Source of the DNA: Nitrospira sp. ND1
GTDB taxonomy: Bacteria; Nitrospirota; Nitrospiria; Nitrospirales; Nitrospiraceae
DNA length: 64,000 bases
Assembly (NCBI RefSeq): GCF_900170025.1
Contig: NZ_FWEX01000006.1
Location: forward strand, 1,635,089 to 1,699,088
Reading direction: 5' to 3'
Shown: one piece after another, positions 50,474 to 60,560 of the stretch
Layout of the letters: every line of letters starts with the position of its first letter
How positions within the stretch are numbered: position 1 is the stretch's first letter
Program-made: the position numbers and the translations under genes
Notes under the pieces: model-generated
The model's database searches: none
What the model saw: the letters and a program-made list of their open reading frames with translations, nothing else
What the model was told of the DNA's origin: nothing

Positions 50474-51400
50474 TTACGAACGCGGCGGCGGTTCCAGCTG
50501 CCTGATCCCAGATCGACATAACTGCTCGATGTCATCTTTGGTCGGCATCGACTCCTGCGCCCCACGACCGGTGGTGGCCAACGCACCGGCCGCATTAGCC
50601 CGCACGATCGCGCTCTTGATCGGTACCCCTTCAGCCACAGCACAGGCCACAGCACCGTTAAACGCATCTCCGGCGCCTGTCGAATCAATCGTCTCGACAA
50701 GAAAACCGGGGATATGGGTCACGTCGTTACCAGTTGCCAAGAACGCCCCGTTTGCGCCACAGGTCACGACCACGGTGCCGACGCCACGATCAGTAAGAAT
50801 CCGTGCCGCCTCTGCCGGATCCGCCGAACCGGTCAACGCCTGCGCTTCGCTTTCGTTGGGAGTGAGGATATCGATCAATCGCAGGAGGTCCGACGGCAAT
50901 GGAGCAGCCGGAGCCGGATTAAGAATCGTGGTGAGACCGCATTCGCGGCCAAGCCTCAACGCTTCGAAAACAGTCTCCCGCGGAATTTCCATTTGAAGCA
51001 GCAACACCCGTGCTCCGGCTATCAACTCACGATGCTGCCGCAGATCAGCTGGTGTCAGACGCCCATTGCTCCCCGGCACGACCGCAATCTGATTCTCTCC
51101 GGAGTGATCGACGAGAATCATCGCAACTCCGGTGGGGAATTCGGCATCGCGAAGAAGGATCGGGCGCGACAGCCCCTGCGCGGCCAAGTGCTGTTCGATC
51201 AACCGTCCATTGGCATCCGCCCCCAGCTTGCTGAGAAATGCGACCTCCGCACCGGCGCGGGCTGCCGCGACGGCCTGATTTGCGCCCTTGCCGCCGAATG
51301 ATTGGGCGAAACGGTACCCGAGGACGGTTTCTCCCCGGCTCGGCAGACGATCGACCGACGCCACCAAATCGATATTGCTGGACCCAACCACTAGGATCAT
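50474..51400 (-). CDS. rbsK: Ribokinase (PfkB family)
   Basis: Phosphorylates ribose (or deoxyribose) with ATP. The 308-residue protein has VGSSNIDLVASVDRLP at the N-terminus, the family signature FAQSFGGKGANQAVAAARAG and the catalytic DSTGAGDAFNGAVACAVAEG. ATG 51400 overlaps the nucleoside hydrolase stop region; GTG 51406 is an alternative. The pair would release ribose from nucleosides and phosphorylate it for the pentose phosphate pathway, in which the rpiA product of this window acts. Confidence 0.93.
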   Translation of the reverse strand: MILVVGSSNIDLVASVDRLPSRGETVLGYRFAQSFGGKGANQAVAAARAGAEVAFLSKLGADANGRLIEQHLAAQGLSRPILLRDAEFPTGVAMILVDHSGENQIAVVPGSNGRLTPADLRQHRELIAGARVLLLQMEIPRETVFEALRLGRECGLTTILNPAPAAPLPSDLLRLIDILTPNESEAQALTGSADPAEAARILTDRGVGTVVVTCGANGAFLATGNDVTHIPGFLVETIDSTGAGDAFNGAVACAVAEGVPIKSAIVRANAAGALATTGRGAQESMPTKDDIEQLCRSGIRQLEPPPRS

Positions 51401-52383
51401 GGGCACAGCCGGTTGCGTAGGAAACTCAGCGTCCGGTCGACATCGACATCAACGGCCACGCGCATGTTCGGACGTGCCTTCTCCTCCGGCGTGCGCTGGC
51501 GACGATCGGCGATGGTAATCCCGCGAGACACTCGCCCGGCCATTTCAACCGACACATGCAACGGCTCCACCTTCAACAAGGAGGAATCGACGGCGGCCAG
51601 AACGGCCAACGGATCGTGGAAATAGAAGAGCCCATGCCCTTCAACCTTTTCAGCGAACTCGAATGCCTTCCGCGTCATGTCAGTTGTCATCCGAGCGAGC
51701 GGGGCACGCGACTCAGCGGCCCAGGTCATCAAGCTCTCCCGTGTCACTCCGACGCGGGTCGTCACATCGAGCGGAACGAGCGTGAGCGGGAGCGACGCCT
51801 GAAACACCCGATGCGCCGCATGCGGATCTACATACATATTAAACTCTGCTGCGGGGGCAACATTGCCGGGTACGCCGATCGCGCCCCCCATCACGATCAC
51901 CGAACGGAACTTCTGAACCGTCAGGGGATTCACCTTCAACGCCACGGCCACATTCGTCAGTGGTCCTAACGTGATCAGCGTGACCTCATCGGGATACCGG
52001 CGGACACATTCATTCCAAACATCCTGGGCAGTTGAGAGCACAGAAGGCAACCGGACTTGAGGGTATCGCGGCGTCCCCTCCTCGGCCAGGACAGAGTCGA
52101 GTTCGCCAAGCCCGTCGCTTCCGTGGACCTGGACCGCTGTCACAAGATCCTCCTCCAAAGGCCGCGCCGCGCCCTGCCCGACCAACAGCCCCGGAGGTGG
52201 CTGTACAACGTTCAGCAGGCGGAACAAATTCTTCGTCGCCTGTCCCACCGGCACGTTCCCGCACACGGTGGTCACCCCGACGACCTGCAATTCGGGCGAG
52301 GCGAACGCCAGCAACAGCGCCAGGGCGTCATCGACTCCTGGATCGGTATCGAGAATCACTTTCGTAGGAGAGGGTCTCTGCAT
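51397..52383 (-). CDS. Inosine/uridine-preferring nucleoside hydrolase
   Basis: Cleaves nucleosides into base and ribose. The 328-residue protein has the calcium-binding DTDPGVDDALALLLAF (about 12-27), LGPLTNVAVAL (about 138-148) and EFNMYVDPHAAHRVF. This is the IunH/RihA family; the preferred base cannot be read from the sequence. It precedes and overlaps the ribokinase gene, forming a two-gene salvage operon. Confidence 0.93.
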   Translation of the reverse strand: MQRPSPTKVILDTDPGVDDALALLLAFASPELQVVGVTTVCGNVPVGQATKNLFRLLNVVQPPPGLLVGQGAARPLEEDLVTAVQVHGSDGLGELDSVLAEEGTPRYPQVRLPSVLSTAQDVWNECVRRYPDEVTLITLGPLTNVAVALKVNPLTVQKFRSVIVMGGAIGVPGNVAPAAEFNMYVDPHAAHRVFQASLPLTLVPLDVTTRVGVTRESLMTWAAESRAPLARMTTDMTRKAFEFAEKVEGHGLFYFHDPLAVLAAVDSSLLKVEPLHVSVEMAGRVSRGITIADRRQRTPEEKARPNMRVAVDVDVDRTLSFLRNRLCP

Positions 52384-52415
52384 GCCTAGAAGATTTGATA
52401 GGGAATCGACCCCTA

Positions 52416-53006
52416 TTACAAGCCGACGTCACGCCCGGATACCGGTGCGGCAAATCGGGTAGCTTGTCCAAGTCCTTCCAGAACGGACTGATACCCTGAC
52501 GCCTCGTCGGGAGGTCCCATGAGAAAATATATCACCGACGTATTGCCGGGCCCGAGGACTGCCAAGGCACGACCAGCCAGGTCTTCACCCTGATACGAGC
52601 GGGCGATCGAGCGTTCAGTCTCAACTTCAGAGCCGGCAGGAATAAACGACAACCCGTGTAACAGCGACAGGGGTTGACTGAGGTGATCGCGGACCGTCTC
52701 CCGGGTCACATCGGTGAGGGGAAACATCATTCCCAGGCCCTTCCCTTCTTCCGCCATCAGAAAGGGCATCTCCGAATCTTCGGGGCGAGTACTTTGCCAA
52801 CCGGTCGGCACCAGGAACGACCAATCGGTCCCGGGAATTCTGAGCCTGGCGCCGGCGCGGTACGTCACGCCGGGATCGACATCGAGCATGGGACTGCTCT
52901 GTTGCATCTCCGCAGCCGCGCCCGATTCTGAATCAGCCCAAGCCCGTGGCGAGAAGAACAGGGGCAACAGAAGACAACCGGCGGCGATCGAAAGGACGGC
53001 ATGCAC
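52416..53006 (-). CDS. Exported protein of unknown function
   Basis: A signal peptide (HAVLSIAAGCLLLPLFF, cleavage near RAWA) is followed by about 170 residues with a folded core: TDWSFLVPTGWQSTRPED, PLTDVTRETVRDHLSQPLSL and NTSVIYFLMGPPDEASG. This resembles small exported proteins with a PsbP/DUF1795-like theme, but the match is not firm. GTG 53006 gives a clean signal peptide; the frame stays open to 53192, and ATG 53114, inside gcvP, is an alternative start. It follows gcvP on the same strand. Confidence 0.6.
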   Translation of the reverse strand: MHAVLSIAAGCLLLPLFFSPRAWADSESGAAAEMQQSSPMLDVDPGVTYRAGARLRIPGTDWSFLVPTGWQSTRPEDSEMPFLMAEEGKGLGMMFPLTDVTRETVRDHLSQPLSLLHGLSFIPAGSEVETERSIARSYQGEDLAGRALAVLGPGNTSVIYFLMGPPDEASGYQSVLEGLGQATRFAAPVSGRDVGL

Positions 53007-53061
53007 CTGCGGCAGGCGATATGTCGCCGTGTCCGTCGAGGAGGCACCGCCCACAGATCGA

Positions 53062-55947
53062 TTAGGAAGCGGGATCCATCGGAGGACAGGTGCAAAAGAG
53101 GTGGCGGTCGCCATAGGCTTCATCGATACGACCCACGCTCGGCCAAAATTTGTTGTCACGCACCCACGGAGCAGGAAACGCCGCCTGCTCACGCGAGTAC
53201 GGCTTCGTCCACTCAGCCGCGGTCACAGATAATGCCGTGTGAGGAGCATTTTTTAGAACATTGCCCGCACGCGGTTGCCGGCCTTCGGCAATCGATTGAA
53301 TCTCGCCCCGGATCGCGATCAAGGCTTCGCACAACCGGTCCAACTCCGCCTTCACTTCGCTCTCCGTCGGCTCGATCATCAAGGTCCCGGCCACGGGAAA
53401 CGAGACCGTGGGAGCGTGGAACCCGTAATCCATGAGACGCTTGGCCACGTCCATCGCTTCCACACCGCTGCTCTCCTTGAGCGGGCGCAGATCCAAAATG
53501 AACTCATGTGCGACGAAGCCACGGGTGCCGCTATACAACACGGGGTAATACTTTTCTAATCGTTTGGCCATATAGTTGGCGTTCAGAATGGCCACCTGCG
53601 TGGCTTTGGTCAGGCCCTCTCGTCCCATCAGGGCAATATAGACCCAGGAAATCGTGAGGATGCTCGGGCTCCCGTACGGCGCGGCGGCGATCGGGCCGAT
53701 CGACTCCGGTCCACCCAGTTTGGTGACCGGGTGTCCGGGCAGAAACGGCACCAAATGACGGGCGACCCCGATCGGTCCCATCCCGGGCCCGCCACCGCCG
53801 TGAGGAATGCAGAACGTCTTGTGAAGGTTCAGGTGACAGACGTCCGCCCCCAGGTCGGCCGGCCGACAGAGCCCGACCTGAGCATTCATGTTGGCCCCGT
53901 CCATATAAACCTGCCCGCCATGCGTGTGCACGAGCTGGCACATGCGGCGAATCCCTTCCTCAAAAACACCGTGGGTCGAGGGATAGGTGATCATCAACGC
54001 CGCGAGGCAGTTGCGATGCTGAGTGGCTTTGGCCTCAAGATCGTTCAGATCCACATTGCCACGCTCGTCACAGGCCACCGGGACCACCGTCATCCCGCAC
54101 ATCGAAGCGCTCGCAGGATTGGTCCCGTGCGCCGACACTGGAATCAAGCAAACGTCGCGTTGCGTTTCGCCGCGATGCCGATGATGCGCACGGATCACCA
54201 TCAACCCGGCATACTCCCCCTGCGAACCGGCATTGGGTTGCAGCGAAATGGCGGCAAACCCGGTCAGTTCAGCCAACCAGGCTTCGAGCTGTTGGAACAG
54301 CGTCTGGTATCCCTGCGCCTGCTCGGACGGAGCAAACGGGTGGAGGCGCCCGAACTCCGGCCAGGTCACCGGCAACATTTCCGCCGTCGCATTCAGTTTC
54401 ATCGTACAGGACCCCAAGGGAATCATGGAATGCACGAGCGACAAGTCGCGGGACTGAAGTCGATGGATGTAGCGTAAAAGTTCATGTTCGGCATGGTACC
54501 GGTGAAACACCGGATGCGTGAGATAGGGGCTCGTGCGCGCGAGCGGTGCGGGATAACGCACATCGACCGAGGCGAGAATGGCCTGAAATTCTTCGGCAGG
54601 GATCTCATGACCGACGAAGAGCGCCAACACCTGCTGGACTTCCTCAACCGTACTCCATTCATCCAACGAAAGCCCCAGGCTCTGATCGTCGTACTGACGG
54701 AGATTGATCTTCTGCTGTCGCGCCCGGTTCAGAATGGTGTCCGATTGCGCCGGCGACAGTGGAACACGCAACGTGTCGAACACCGGCTCCAGGCCGACGG
54801 CACAACCATGCCGGCGCAAACCTTCAGCCAGTACCATCGTCAGGCCGTGAATTCGCTCTGCAATCCGCCGCAACCCTGCAGGACCGTGATAGACCGCATA
54901 CATCCCCGCCATGACGGCCAACAGCACTTGCGCCGTGCAGATATTGCTGGTGGCCTTCTCGCGCCGGATATGTTGTTCCCGGGTCTGCAGCGACAAGCGA
55001 TAGGCCACGCGGCCCGCCACATCTTTCGAGACGCCGATGATCCGGCCCGGCATCTGCCGGCGAAACTCCTCCTTGGTGGCAAGAAACGCCGCATGGGGCC
55101 CACCGAATCCAAGCGGGACACCGAACCGTTGGCTGGATCCGACCGCCACGTCCGCTCCGAATTCTCCCGGTGAACGCAGCAGCGTGAGCGCCAGCAAGTC
55201 GGTCGCCACCACGACGTAGGCCCCCGAGGCATGCGCGCGCGTGATGAACTCGCTGTAGTCACCGACGTACCCGTCCGTCGAGGGGTATTGAAGCAACAGC
55301 CCGAAGAACTCGTCCCGGGAAAGATCCAACGACTGAATCGCACCGATCTGCAGGACGATGCCCAGCGGTTCCGCACGGGTCTGCACCACCGCAATCGTTT
55401 GCGGATGGCAATTTTCAGAGACGAAGAACTTCTTGCGCTCATGCCCGGCCGCTCGAGACATGGCCGCACACATCGTCATCGCCTCGGCTGCGGCAGTCGC
55501 CTCATCGAGGAGCGACGCATTGGCGAGCGGTAAGCCGGTCAGATCGGCGACCATGGTCTGAAAATTGACCAGTGCCTCGAGACGCCCCTGCGCAATCTCG
55601 GCTTGATACGGGGTGTACTGCGTATACCATCCGGGATCCTCCAGAATGTTCCGCTGGATCACCAACGGCGTGACGCAATCGTAGTACCCCATGCCGATCA
55701 AAGACCGCCACACCTGATTCTGTCCGGCCAAGCCACGCAATTCCGCCAGGACCTGCTGCTCACCCCGCGGGGACGGCACCGTCAAGGAGGTCTGCAAGCG
55801 AATATCGGACGGGACCGTCACCTCGACGAGGGCCTCCAACGACGGCAGGCTCAATGTGGCCAACATCTCCTGGATGTCGGAATCCGTCGGGCCAATATGG
55901 CGGGGCACAAACGTATCGTTCGGTTCAAGGAAATTCGGTTGTGGCAT
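53062..55947 (-). CDS. gcvP: Glycine dehydrogenase (decarboxylating), GcvP, single-chain
   Basis: The PLP-dependent P protein decarboxylates glycine and loads aminomethyl onto GcvH. The 961-residue protein is the fused form (both halves in one chain). The N-terminus is [18 protein letters not shown]. The PLP lysine is in [20 protein letters not shown], with [13 protein letters not shown]-like [20 protein letters not shown] before it. Length matches E. coli GcvP (957). gcvT is 5 kb away on the plus strand, and gcvH is not seen. It is divergent from the flavoprotein gene. Confidence 0.97.
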   Translation of the reverse strand: MPQPNFLEPNDTFVPRHIGPTDSDIQEMLATLSLPSLEALVEVTVPSDIRLQTSLTVPSPRGEQQVLAELRGLAGQNQVWRSLIGMGYYDCVTPLVIQRNILEDPGWYTQYTPYQAEIAQGRLEALVNFQTMVADLTGLPLANASLLDEATAAAEAMTMCAAMSRAAGHERKKFFVSENCHPQTIAVVQTRAEPLGIVLQIGAIQSLDLSRDEFFGLLLQYPSTDGYVGDYSEFITRAHASGAYVVVATDLLALTLLRSPGEFGADVAVGSSQRFGVPLGFGGPHAAFLATKEEFRRQMPGRIIGVSKDVAGRVAYRLSLQTREQHIRREKATSNICTAQVLLAVMAGMYAVYHGPAGLRRIAERIHGLTMVLAEGLRRHGCAVGLEPVFDTLRVPLSPAQSDTILNRARQQKINLRQYDDQSLGLSLDEWSTVEEVQQVLALFVGHEIPAEEFQAILASVDVRYPAPLARTSPYLTHPVFHRYHAEHELLRYIHRLQSRDLSLVHSMIPLGSCTMKLNATAEMLPVTWPEFGRLHPFAPSEQAQGYQTLFQQLEAWLAELTGFAAISLQPNAGSQGEYAGLMVIRAHHRHRGETQRDVCLIPVSAHGTNPASASMCGMTVVPVACDERGNVDLNDLEAKATQHRNCLAALMITYPSTHGVFEEGIRRMCQLVHTHGGQVYMDGANMNAQVGLCRPADLGADVCHLNLHKTFCIPHGGGGPGMGPIGVARHLVPFLPGHPVTKLGGPESIGPIAAAPYGSPSILTISWVYIALMGREGLTKATQVAILNANYMAKRLEKYYPVLYSGTRGFVAHEFILDLRPLKESSGVEAMDVAKRLMDYGFHAPTVSFPVAGTLMIEPTESEVKAELDRLCEALIAIRGEIQSIAEGRQPRAGNVLKNAPHTALSVTAAEWTKPYSREQAAFPAPWVRDNKFWPSVGRIDEAYGDRHLFCTCPPMDPAS

Positions 55948-56151
55948 GGGGGTGAAATCCTGCTAAAAGTTGACGCTCTCGTGCATTCGAAGCGGCGTGG
56001 GCTAACCTATCATGCAGGACCGAGTTTTCCAAGCGTTCAGCGCCCATCGCCCGTCGCTTGTTTTCCGAAATTCCATAGCGTAATAGTGACATCGGATGTC
56101 CCTCCCGGGATGTCGATCGCACGGCTGAACGGTGGCCAGGATACGAAGACC

Positions 56152-57807
56152 ATGATCACACATGACATCTTGATCGTCGGAGCGGGACTCGCCGGAATGC
56201 GGGCGGCTATTGCCGCACCGCCTGACCTCAATGTGGCACTCCTCTCCAAGGTTCATCCGGTCCGCAGCCACTCCGTGGCCGCCCAAGGCGGAATTAACGC
56301 GGCCATCGGGGAGCAGGACTCCTGGGAAGCCCATGCCTATGACACGGCCAAGGGGGGACTTTACCTGGGCGATCAGGATGCGATCGAGGCCATGTGCCGG
56401 GAAGCCCCGCAAGACATTTTAGAGCTTGAACGCATGGGTGTGATCTTCAGCCGCACCCCGGAAGGGCGAATCGCCCAACGGCCGTTCGGGGGAGCCGGAT
56501 TTCCACGAACCTGCTATGCCGCCGACCGCACCGGGCACGCGCTGTTGCACGCCATGTACGAGCAGCTGATGAAGAGACAGTGCCGGGTGTACGAAGAATG
56601 GTACGTCACGGCGTTGCTGGTCGAACAGGGCCGTTGTTGCGGAGTGGTGGCCTGGGATCTGGTCCATGGAGGATTGCAGGTCCTGCGTGCAAAGGCCGTC
56701 ATTCTTGCCACCGGCGGGAGCGGCCGCGTCTTTTCGACCAGCACGAATGCCGTCATTAACACCGGAGACGGCATGGCCCTGGCCTATCGCGCGGGCCTCC
56801 CGCTGGAAGACATGGAGTTCGTCCAGTTCCATCCGACCACCTTGAAAGACACTGGCATTCTGATCACCGAGGGCGCGCGCGGGGAAGGCGGCTATTTGCT
56901 GAACACGCTCGGCGAGCGGTTCATGAAACGATATGCGCCGGAGCAGATGGAGCTGGCGACCCGCTCCACGGTGTCGCTGGCCATCGGCCAGGAAATTCAA
57001 GAAGGACGAGGCGTCGACGGCTGCGTCTTACTCGACCTTCGACACCTCGGCCGCGCCCGTATTCTGGAGCGGCTCCCGCAGATTCGAGAGCTGGCCCTGG
57101 AATTCGCCGGACTCGATCCGATCGAAACACCCATTCCCATTCGACCCGGCGCCCATTACCAAATGGGCGGCGTGAAAACCAACGCTTGGGGAGAGACCGA
57201 CCTACCGGGACTCTTCGCCGCAGGCGAATGCGCTTGCGTGAGTGTGCACGGAGCCAATCGCCTGGGAGGGAATTCCCTCCTCGAAACCATTGTCTTCGGA
57301 CGCCGGGCCGGCACGAGAGCCGCGGAGGCGATCCGCGACTGTGACCTGCAGCCAGTTCCCGAAGAAGTCCTCAAAGGTGAAGAACAGCGATTGAAGACCC
57401 TGCTGATTAATCCCGGCCCCGAGCGGGCCTGGCAGATACGGGATGACCTCGGCAAGACCATGAGCCTCAATCTGGGCATCTTCCGCACCAAGCAGTCCAT
57501 GCAAGAGGCCCTGGGGGCCATTCAAGCCCTCAAGGTCCGTGCACAACGGATGTGCGTTCAGGACAAGGGACAGATCTTCAACACCGACCTGATCCAGGCG
57601 CTTGAACTCCAGTGCCTACTCGACATCGCGGACACCATCGTCGTGAGCGCCCTCGGACGGGAAGAAAGCCGCGGGGCCCACTATCGGGCCGATTTCCCCA
57701 CTCGAAACGACAGCGCCTGGCTCCGCCACACCGTAAGCCACCATCAGGCGGATGGGCCCCGGTTGAGCTATGTTCCCGTCACCATTACACGATTCCCTCT
57801 CGCATAA
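56152..57807 (+). CDS. Succinate dehydrogenase/fumarate reductase flavoprotein subunit
   Basis: A 551-residue FAD-binding subunit of the SdhA/FrdA family. The dinucleotide fold is [15 protein letters not shown] (about 5-19). The covalent-FAD histidine is H39 in [14 protein letters not shown]. The substrate segment is [20 protein letters not shown]. Further along are [12 protein letters not shown] and [13 protein letters not shown], and the C-terminal [16 protein letters not shown] is complete. NadB (aspartate oxidase) is less likely because of the histidyl-flavin motif and the C-terminal part. ATG 56152 is chosen; the frame runs far upstream inside gcvP but without similarity. No SdhB or membrane-anchor genes adjoin it. 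Confidence 0.9.
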   Translation: MITHDILIVGAGLAGMRAAIAAPPDLNVALLSKVHPVRSHSVAAQGGINAAIGEQDSWEAHAYDTAKGGLYLGDQDAIEAMCREAPQDILELERMGVIFSRTPEGRIAQRPFGGAGFPRTCYAADRTGHALLHAMYEQLMKRQCRVYEEWYVTALLVEQGRCCGVVAWDLVHGGLQVLRAKAVILATGGSGRVFSTSTNAVINTGDGMALAYRAGLPLEDMEFVQFHPTTLKDTGILITEGARGEGGYLLNTLGERFMKRYAPEQMELATRSTVSLAIGQEIQEGRGVDGCVLLDLRHLGRARILERLPQIRELALEFAGLDPIETPIPIRPGAHYQMGGVKTNAWGETDLPGLFAAGECACVSVHGANRLGGNSLLETIVFGRRAGTRAAEAIRDCDLQPVPEEVLKGEEQRLKTLLINPGPERAWQIRDDLGKTMSLNLGIFRTKQSMQEALGAIQALKVRAQRMCVQDKGQIFNTDLIQALELQCLLDIADTIVVSALGREESRGAHYRADFPTRNDSAWLRHTVSHHQADGPRLSYVPVTITRFPLA

Positions 57808-57969
57808 CGCCTCGATTCCCGTCCCAGACGTGCCCTGTTCGATGAGTACCCGCTAAACCGGCCGGCCGGTTGCGCTCCTACCGTTTTGCGCTATCCTTTT
57901 CAATAATCACCGATCGCTCCACTCACGGGACCGTCCACAACAAGCCCGGGCGAAGGGTCGTTAGGCACC

Positions 57970-59283
57970 ATGGCAACCGTTCACCCAGGCACAGCAACAT
58001 CTGCGTCCGCCATCGCTTCGCCGCTGGATTCGACGCAGGCGGTCGTCTGCCCCTTTTGCCAAACCCTCACCCCTTGCGCGCCTGTTGCCGGTGTCCCCCT
58101 ACATCAATGTCCCTGTCCCTCCTGCAACGAAAATCTGCTGATTCTCAACCCGGACGGGCAACCAGCCGATGAGGACATGGTCACCCCATCGTCGGCCGGC
58201 GGGTCTGATGCCACCGACATGTCACGGCGTCTCGTAGGTCTCGCTGTGGCTCTGCTGGCCTGTGTCTTGAACTATGCACTGCTGGCCGGCATGGCGTCCT
58301 GGATGTTCAATCAGATCAAATCGACGCATGATCCCTATGACATCGATGAATTGACGCTCTCCCCGATTATCTTGAAAGCCAACGGTTGGACAGCGCTTCA
58401 CCTCGCAGCGGCACGAGGAGATCTGTCCGAGGTGACGTCGCTGCTGGAAGACGGGAGCCCGGTCGACCGACACAATAACAATGGACGAACGGCCTTGTTC
58501 GAAGCAGCAACGCGCGGGCAGACACCGGTGGTCACGGTGCTGCTTCAATATGGAGCCAATCCCAACGCGAAGATGAAGCAAAACATGACCGCGCTGCTGA
58601 CGGCGGCTGAACACGGACATGCCGACACCATTGCCGTGCTCCTGTCCAACAGCGCCGATCTCAATGCGCTGTGCACCTGTGGCGATTCAGCGCTACACCG
58701 GGCCGTACGGAAAGGGCATCTGGCTGCCGCTCAAGTCCTGCTGGAGCAGGGCATCGCTGCAAACCAAAAGAGCCATGGAGAGACCGCCCTTGAGATCGCG
58801 CAGCATGACGAGGATCGGGAATTGATCGAGCTGTTGCGCGCGCACGGAGGCAGAGAATTCTCCCAGGCCAAGGCCCATCGTGCCCAAGGCGTAGCCTTCC
58901 AGAAGAAGGGGCAGGTCGATAAGGCGCTTTTCGCATACGCCGAAGCCCTGAACCTGGACCCGGATGACCCGGAAGCCTATTTCGACCGCGGCACCGCGCT
59001 GCTCGAAAAGGACTCCCCGGATGAAGCACTCATCGCCTTTCACGCCGCGATCCGCCTCAATTCAACCTTCCTCGAAGCCTATAGCGCCGCGGCCTCGGTA
59101 CACGTCGCGCGCCGACAGTGGGACCAGGCCTCAGCCTTGTGGGACCGATACCTGGCACAACGGCCACAGGACGGCCGCGCCCATTTTGAACGAGCGATCG
59201 TCAAACGGTCGAAGGGGGACAGCAAGGGTTTCTTGCAGGAACTGCAACAGGCCTGCACCTTCGGGCATCGGGCGGCCTGCTGA
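57970..59283 (+). CDS. Membrane protein with zinc ribbon, ankyrin and TPR repeats
   Basis: A 437-residue multi-domain protein. Order seen: an N-terminal cysteine cluster (CPFC at about 27-30 and CPCPSC at about 47-52) likely binding zinc; a transmembrane helix (about 87-113); five ankyrin repeats (about 138-293), for example GWTALHLAAARGDLSEVTSL and GRTALFEAATRGQTPVVTVL; then two to three TPRs (about 300-430), for example KALFAYAEALNLDPDDPEAY. With one helix, zinc ribbon and repeats would lie on opposite sides of the membrane. No enzyme domain. It is 3 bases before a DUF898 gene that also starts with a zinc ribbon, so the products probably work together. Confidence 0.82.
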   Translation: MATVHPGTATSASAIASPLDSTQAVVCPFCQTLTPCAPVAGVPLHQCPCPSCNENLLILNPDGQPADEDMVTPSSAGGSDATDMSRRLVGLAVALLACVLNYALLAGMASWMFNQIKSTHDPYDIDELTLSPIILKANGWTALHLAAARGDLSEVTSLLEDGSPVDRHNNNGRTALFEAATRGQTPVVTVLLQYGANPNAKMKQNMTALLTAAEHGHADTIAVLLSNSADLNALCTCGDSALHRAVRKGHLAAAQVLLEQGIAANQKSHGETALEIAQHDEDRELIELLRAHGGREFSQAKAHRAQGVAFQKKGQVDKALFAYAEALNLDPDDPEAYFDRGTALLEKDSPDEALIAFHAAIRLNSTFLEAYSAAASVHVARRQWDQASALWDRYLAQRPQDGRAHFERAIVKRSKGDSKGFLQELQQACTFGHRAAC

Positions 59284-59286
59284 ACC

Positions 59287-60555
59287 ATGACCACCACCGA
59301 CGCGCAGAGCGAGACCGCCGACCACTCCCCAAGCGTCACCTGCAATCGCTGCCTCGGTCGCTATCGGATTCGCGACGCACGTCGATTGACGGGTAGATCC
59401 CGAAGCCTCTGCCCGACTTGCGGGGCACGATTCGCCGTCGTGGTCGCCGCGCCTGCTGTAAATCAACGGCAGATTGAAGTACAGGTCCCTTCGCCGGTGC
59501 GCTTCCAGCCTCCGGCAACCGACGCCCCTGAATCCACTCCCTCAATGCAACGCGGGTCCTTTCACGGAGCCGGCGGCACCTTGCTGGGCATGCAGATCGT
59601 CAACGTCTGCCTGACGATCGTCACCCTTGGCGCCTACCACTTTTGGGCCAAGGCGAAGATCCGCCGGTACCTGTTCAGCCAAACCTCATTCGCGGGAGAC
59701 CGGTTTGTCTATCACGGCACCGGAAAAGAACTGTATCAGGGGTTCTTGAAAGCGATGGTGGTCTTCGGCATTCCCTATTTTTCGTTAGGCGCCGCGCAGA
59801 GCTTTCTGACCCTCCCGCAACCGGTCGACGTCCTCTTACAAGCGATGGCAGCTCTGGTGCTGTTCCTCTATGTCCCGGTCGCCATCGTCAATGCGCGGAG
59901 GTATCGCTGCACGCGCACCTCCTGGCGAGGCATCCGATTCTCGTTTCGAGGACGAACAGCGAACTTCCTGAAGCTCTATCTCAAAGGGTGGCTCTTCACC
60001 GTTCTGACCCTGGGCACCTACTATCCCTATTTCCAGACGCAGCGGCAGGCATTTCTCCACTCCCACACCTATTTCGGCAATCAGCAGTTCCGGTTTACCG
60101 GACACGGATCGGGCCTGATGGTGCCCTTTGCCGTCACCCTCTTCACCACCTACGCGGTACTGTGCCTGTGCGGCCTCGCCCTGGCCCTCCAGTTGACAAA
60201 CGCCGGGCTCACGCTGCTCCTGATTCCCTTCGTACTCGGTCCGGTGTGGGTGTGGCTACTCGGGCAAAAGCAGAAGTACTACTGGGATCACACCACGTTC
60301 GGCGAGGCACGATTTTCATCCAGCATCACCTGGCAAAAACTATCCGGCCTCTACCTCGGCAACCTTGCTCTCTTGCTGCTCACGCTGGGGTGGGCCTGGC
60401 CATGGGTCACCGTCCGGAACGCCCGCTTCTTCACCGGCACGCTTTCGTTGCAGGGTGTGACGGATCTCGATCGCGTCCTGCAAGACACCACCGAAACATC
60501 CGTCACCGGCGAAGGCCTGTCGAACCTGCTCGACACTGGCTTCGATATGGACTAA
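59287..60555 (+). CDS. Zinc-ribbon and DUF898 (YjgN-like) membrane protein
   Basis: A 422-residue protein. Residues 19-45 form a zinc ribbon (CNRC ... CPTC). After a linker, DUF898 spans about 90-405 with some seven transmembrane segments and the repeated hallmark LGAYHFWAKAKIRRYLFSQT, echoed by LGTYYPYFQTQRQAFLHSHT and LGWAWPWVTVRNARFF. The biochemical function of DUF898 is unknown. It lies between the ankyrin/TPR protein gene (3-base gap) and an M48 protease gene (5-base gap), and DUF898 with M48 proteases is a recurring pairing from general knowledge. Confidence 0.88.
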   Translation: MTTTDAQSETADHSPSVTCNRCLGRYRIRDARRLTGRSRSLCPTCGARFAVVVAAPAVNQRQIEVQVPSPVRFQPPATDAPESTPSMQRGSFHGAGGTLLGMQIVNVCLTIVTLGAYHFWAKAKIRRYLFSQTSFAGDRFVYHGTGKELYQGFLKAMVVFGIPYFSLGAAQSFLTLPQPVDVLLQAMAALVLFLYVPVAIVNARRYRCTRTSWRGIRFSFRGRTANFLKLYLKGWLFTVLTLGTYYPYFQTQRQAFLHSHTYFGNQQFRFTGHGSGLMVPFAVTLFTTYAVLCLCGLALALQLTNAGLTLLLIPFVLGPVWVWLLGQKQKYYWDHTTFGEARFSSSITWQKLSGLYLGNLALLLLTLGWAWPWVTVRNARFFTGTLSLQGVTDLDRVLQDTTETSVTGEGLSNLLDTGFDMD

Positions 60556-60560
60556 CCCGC

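Noticed and set aside
55603-56151. Upstream extension of the flavoprotein frame
   Set aside because: It lies mostly inside gcvP on the other strand, and the FAD motif begins right after ATG 56152 as in the family.
59643-60560. Upstream extension of the M48 protease frame
   Set aside because: It runs through the DUF898 gene in another frame, giving arginine/proline-rich nonsense. ATG 60561 fits the operon spacing.
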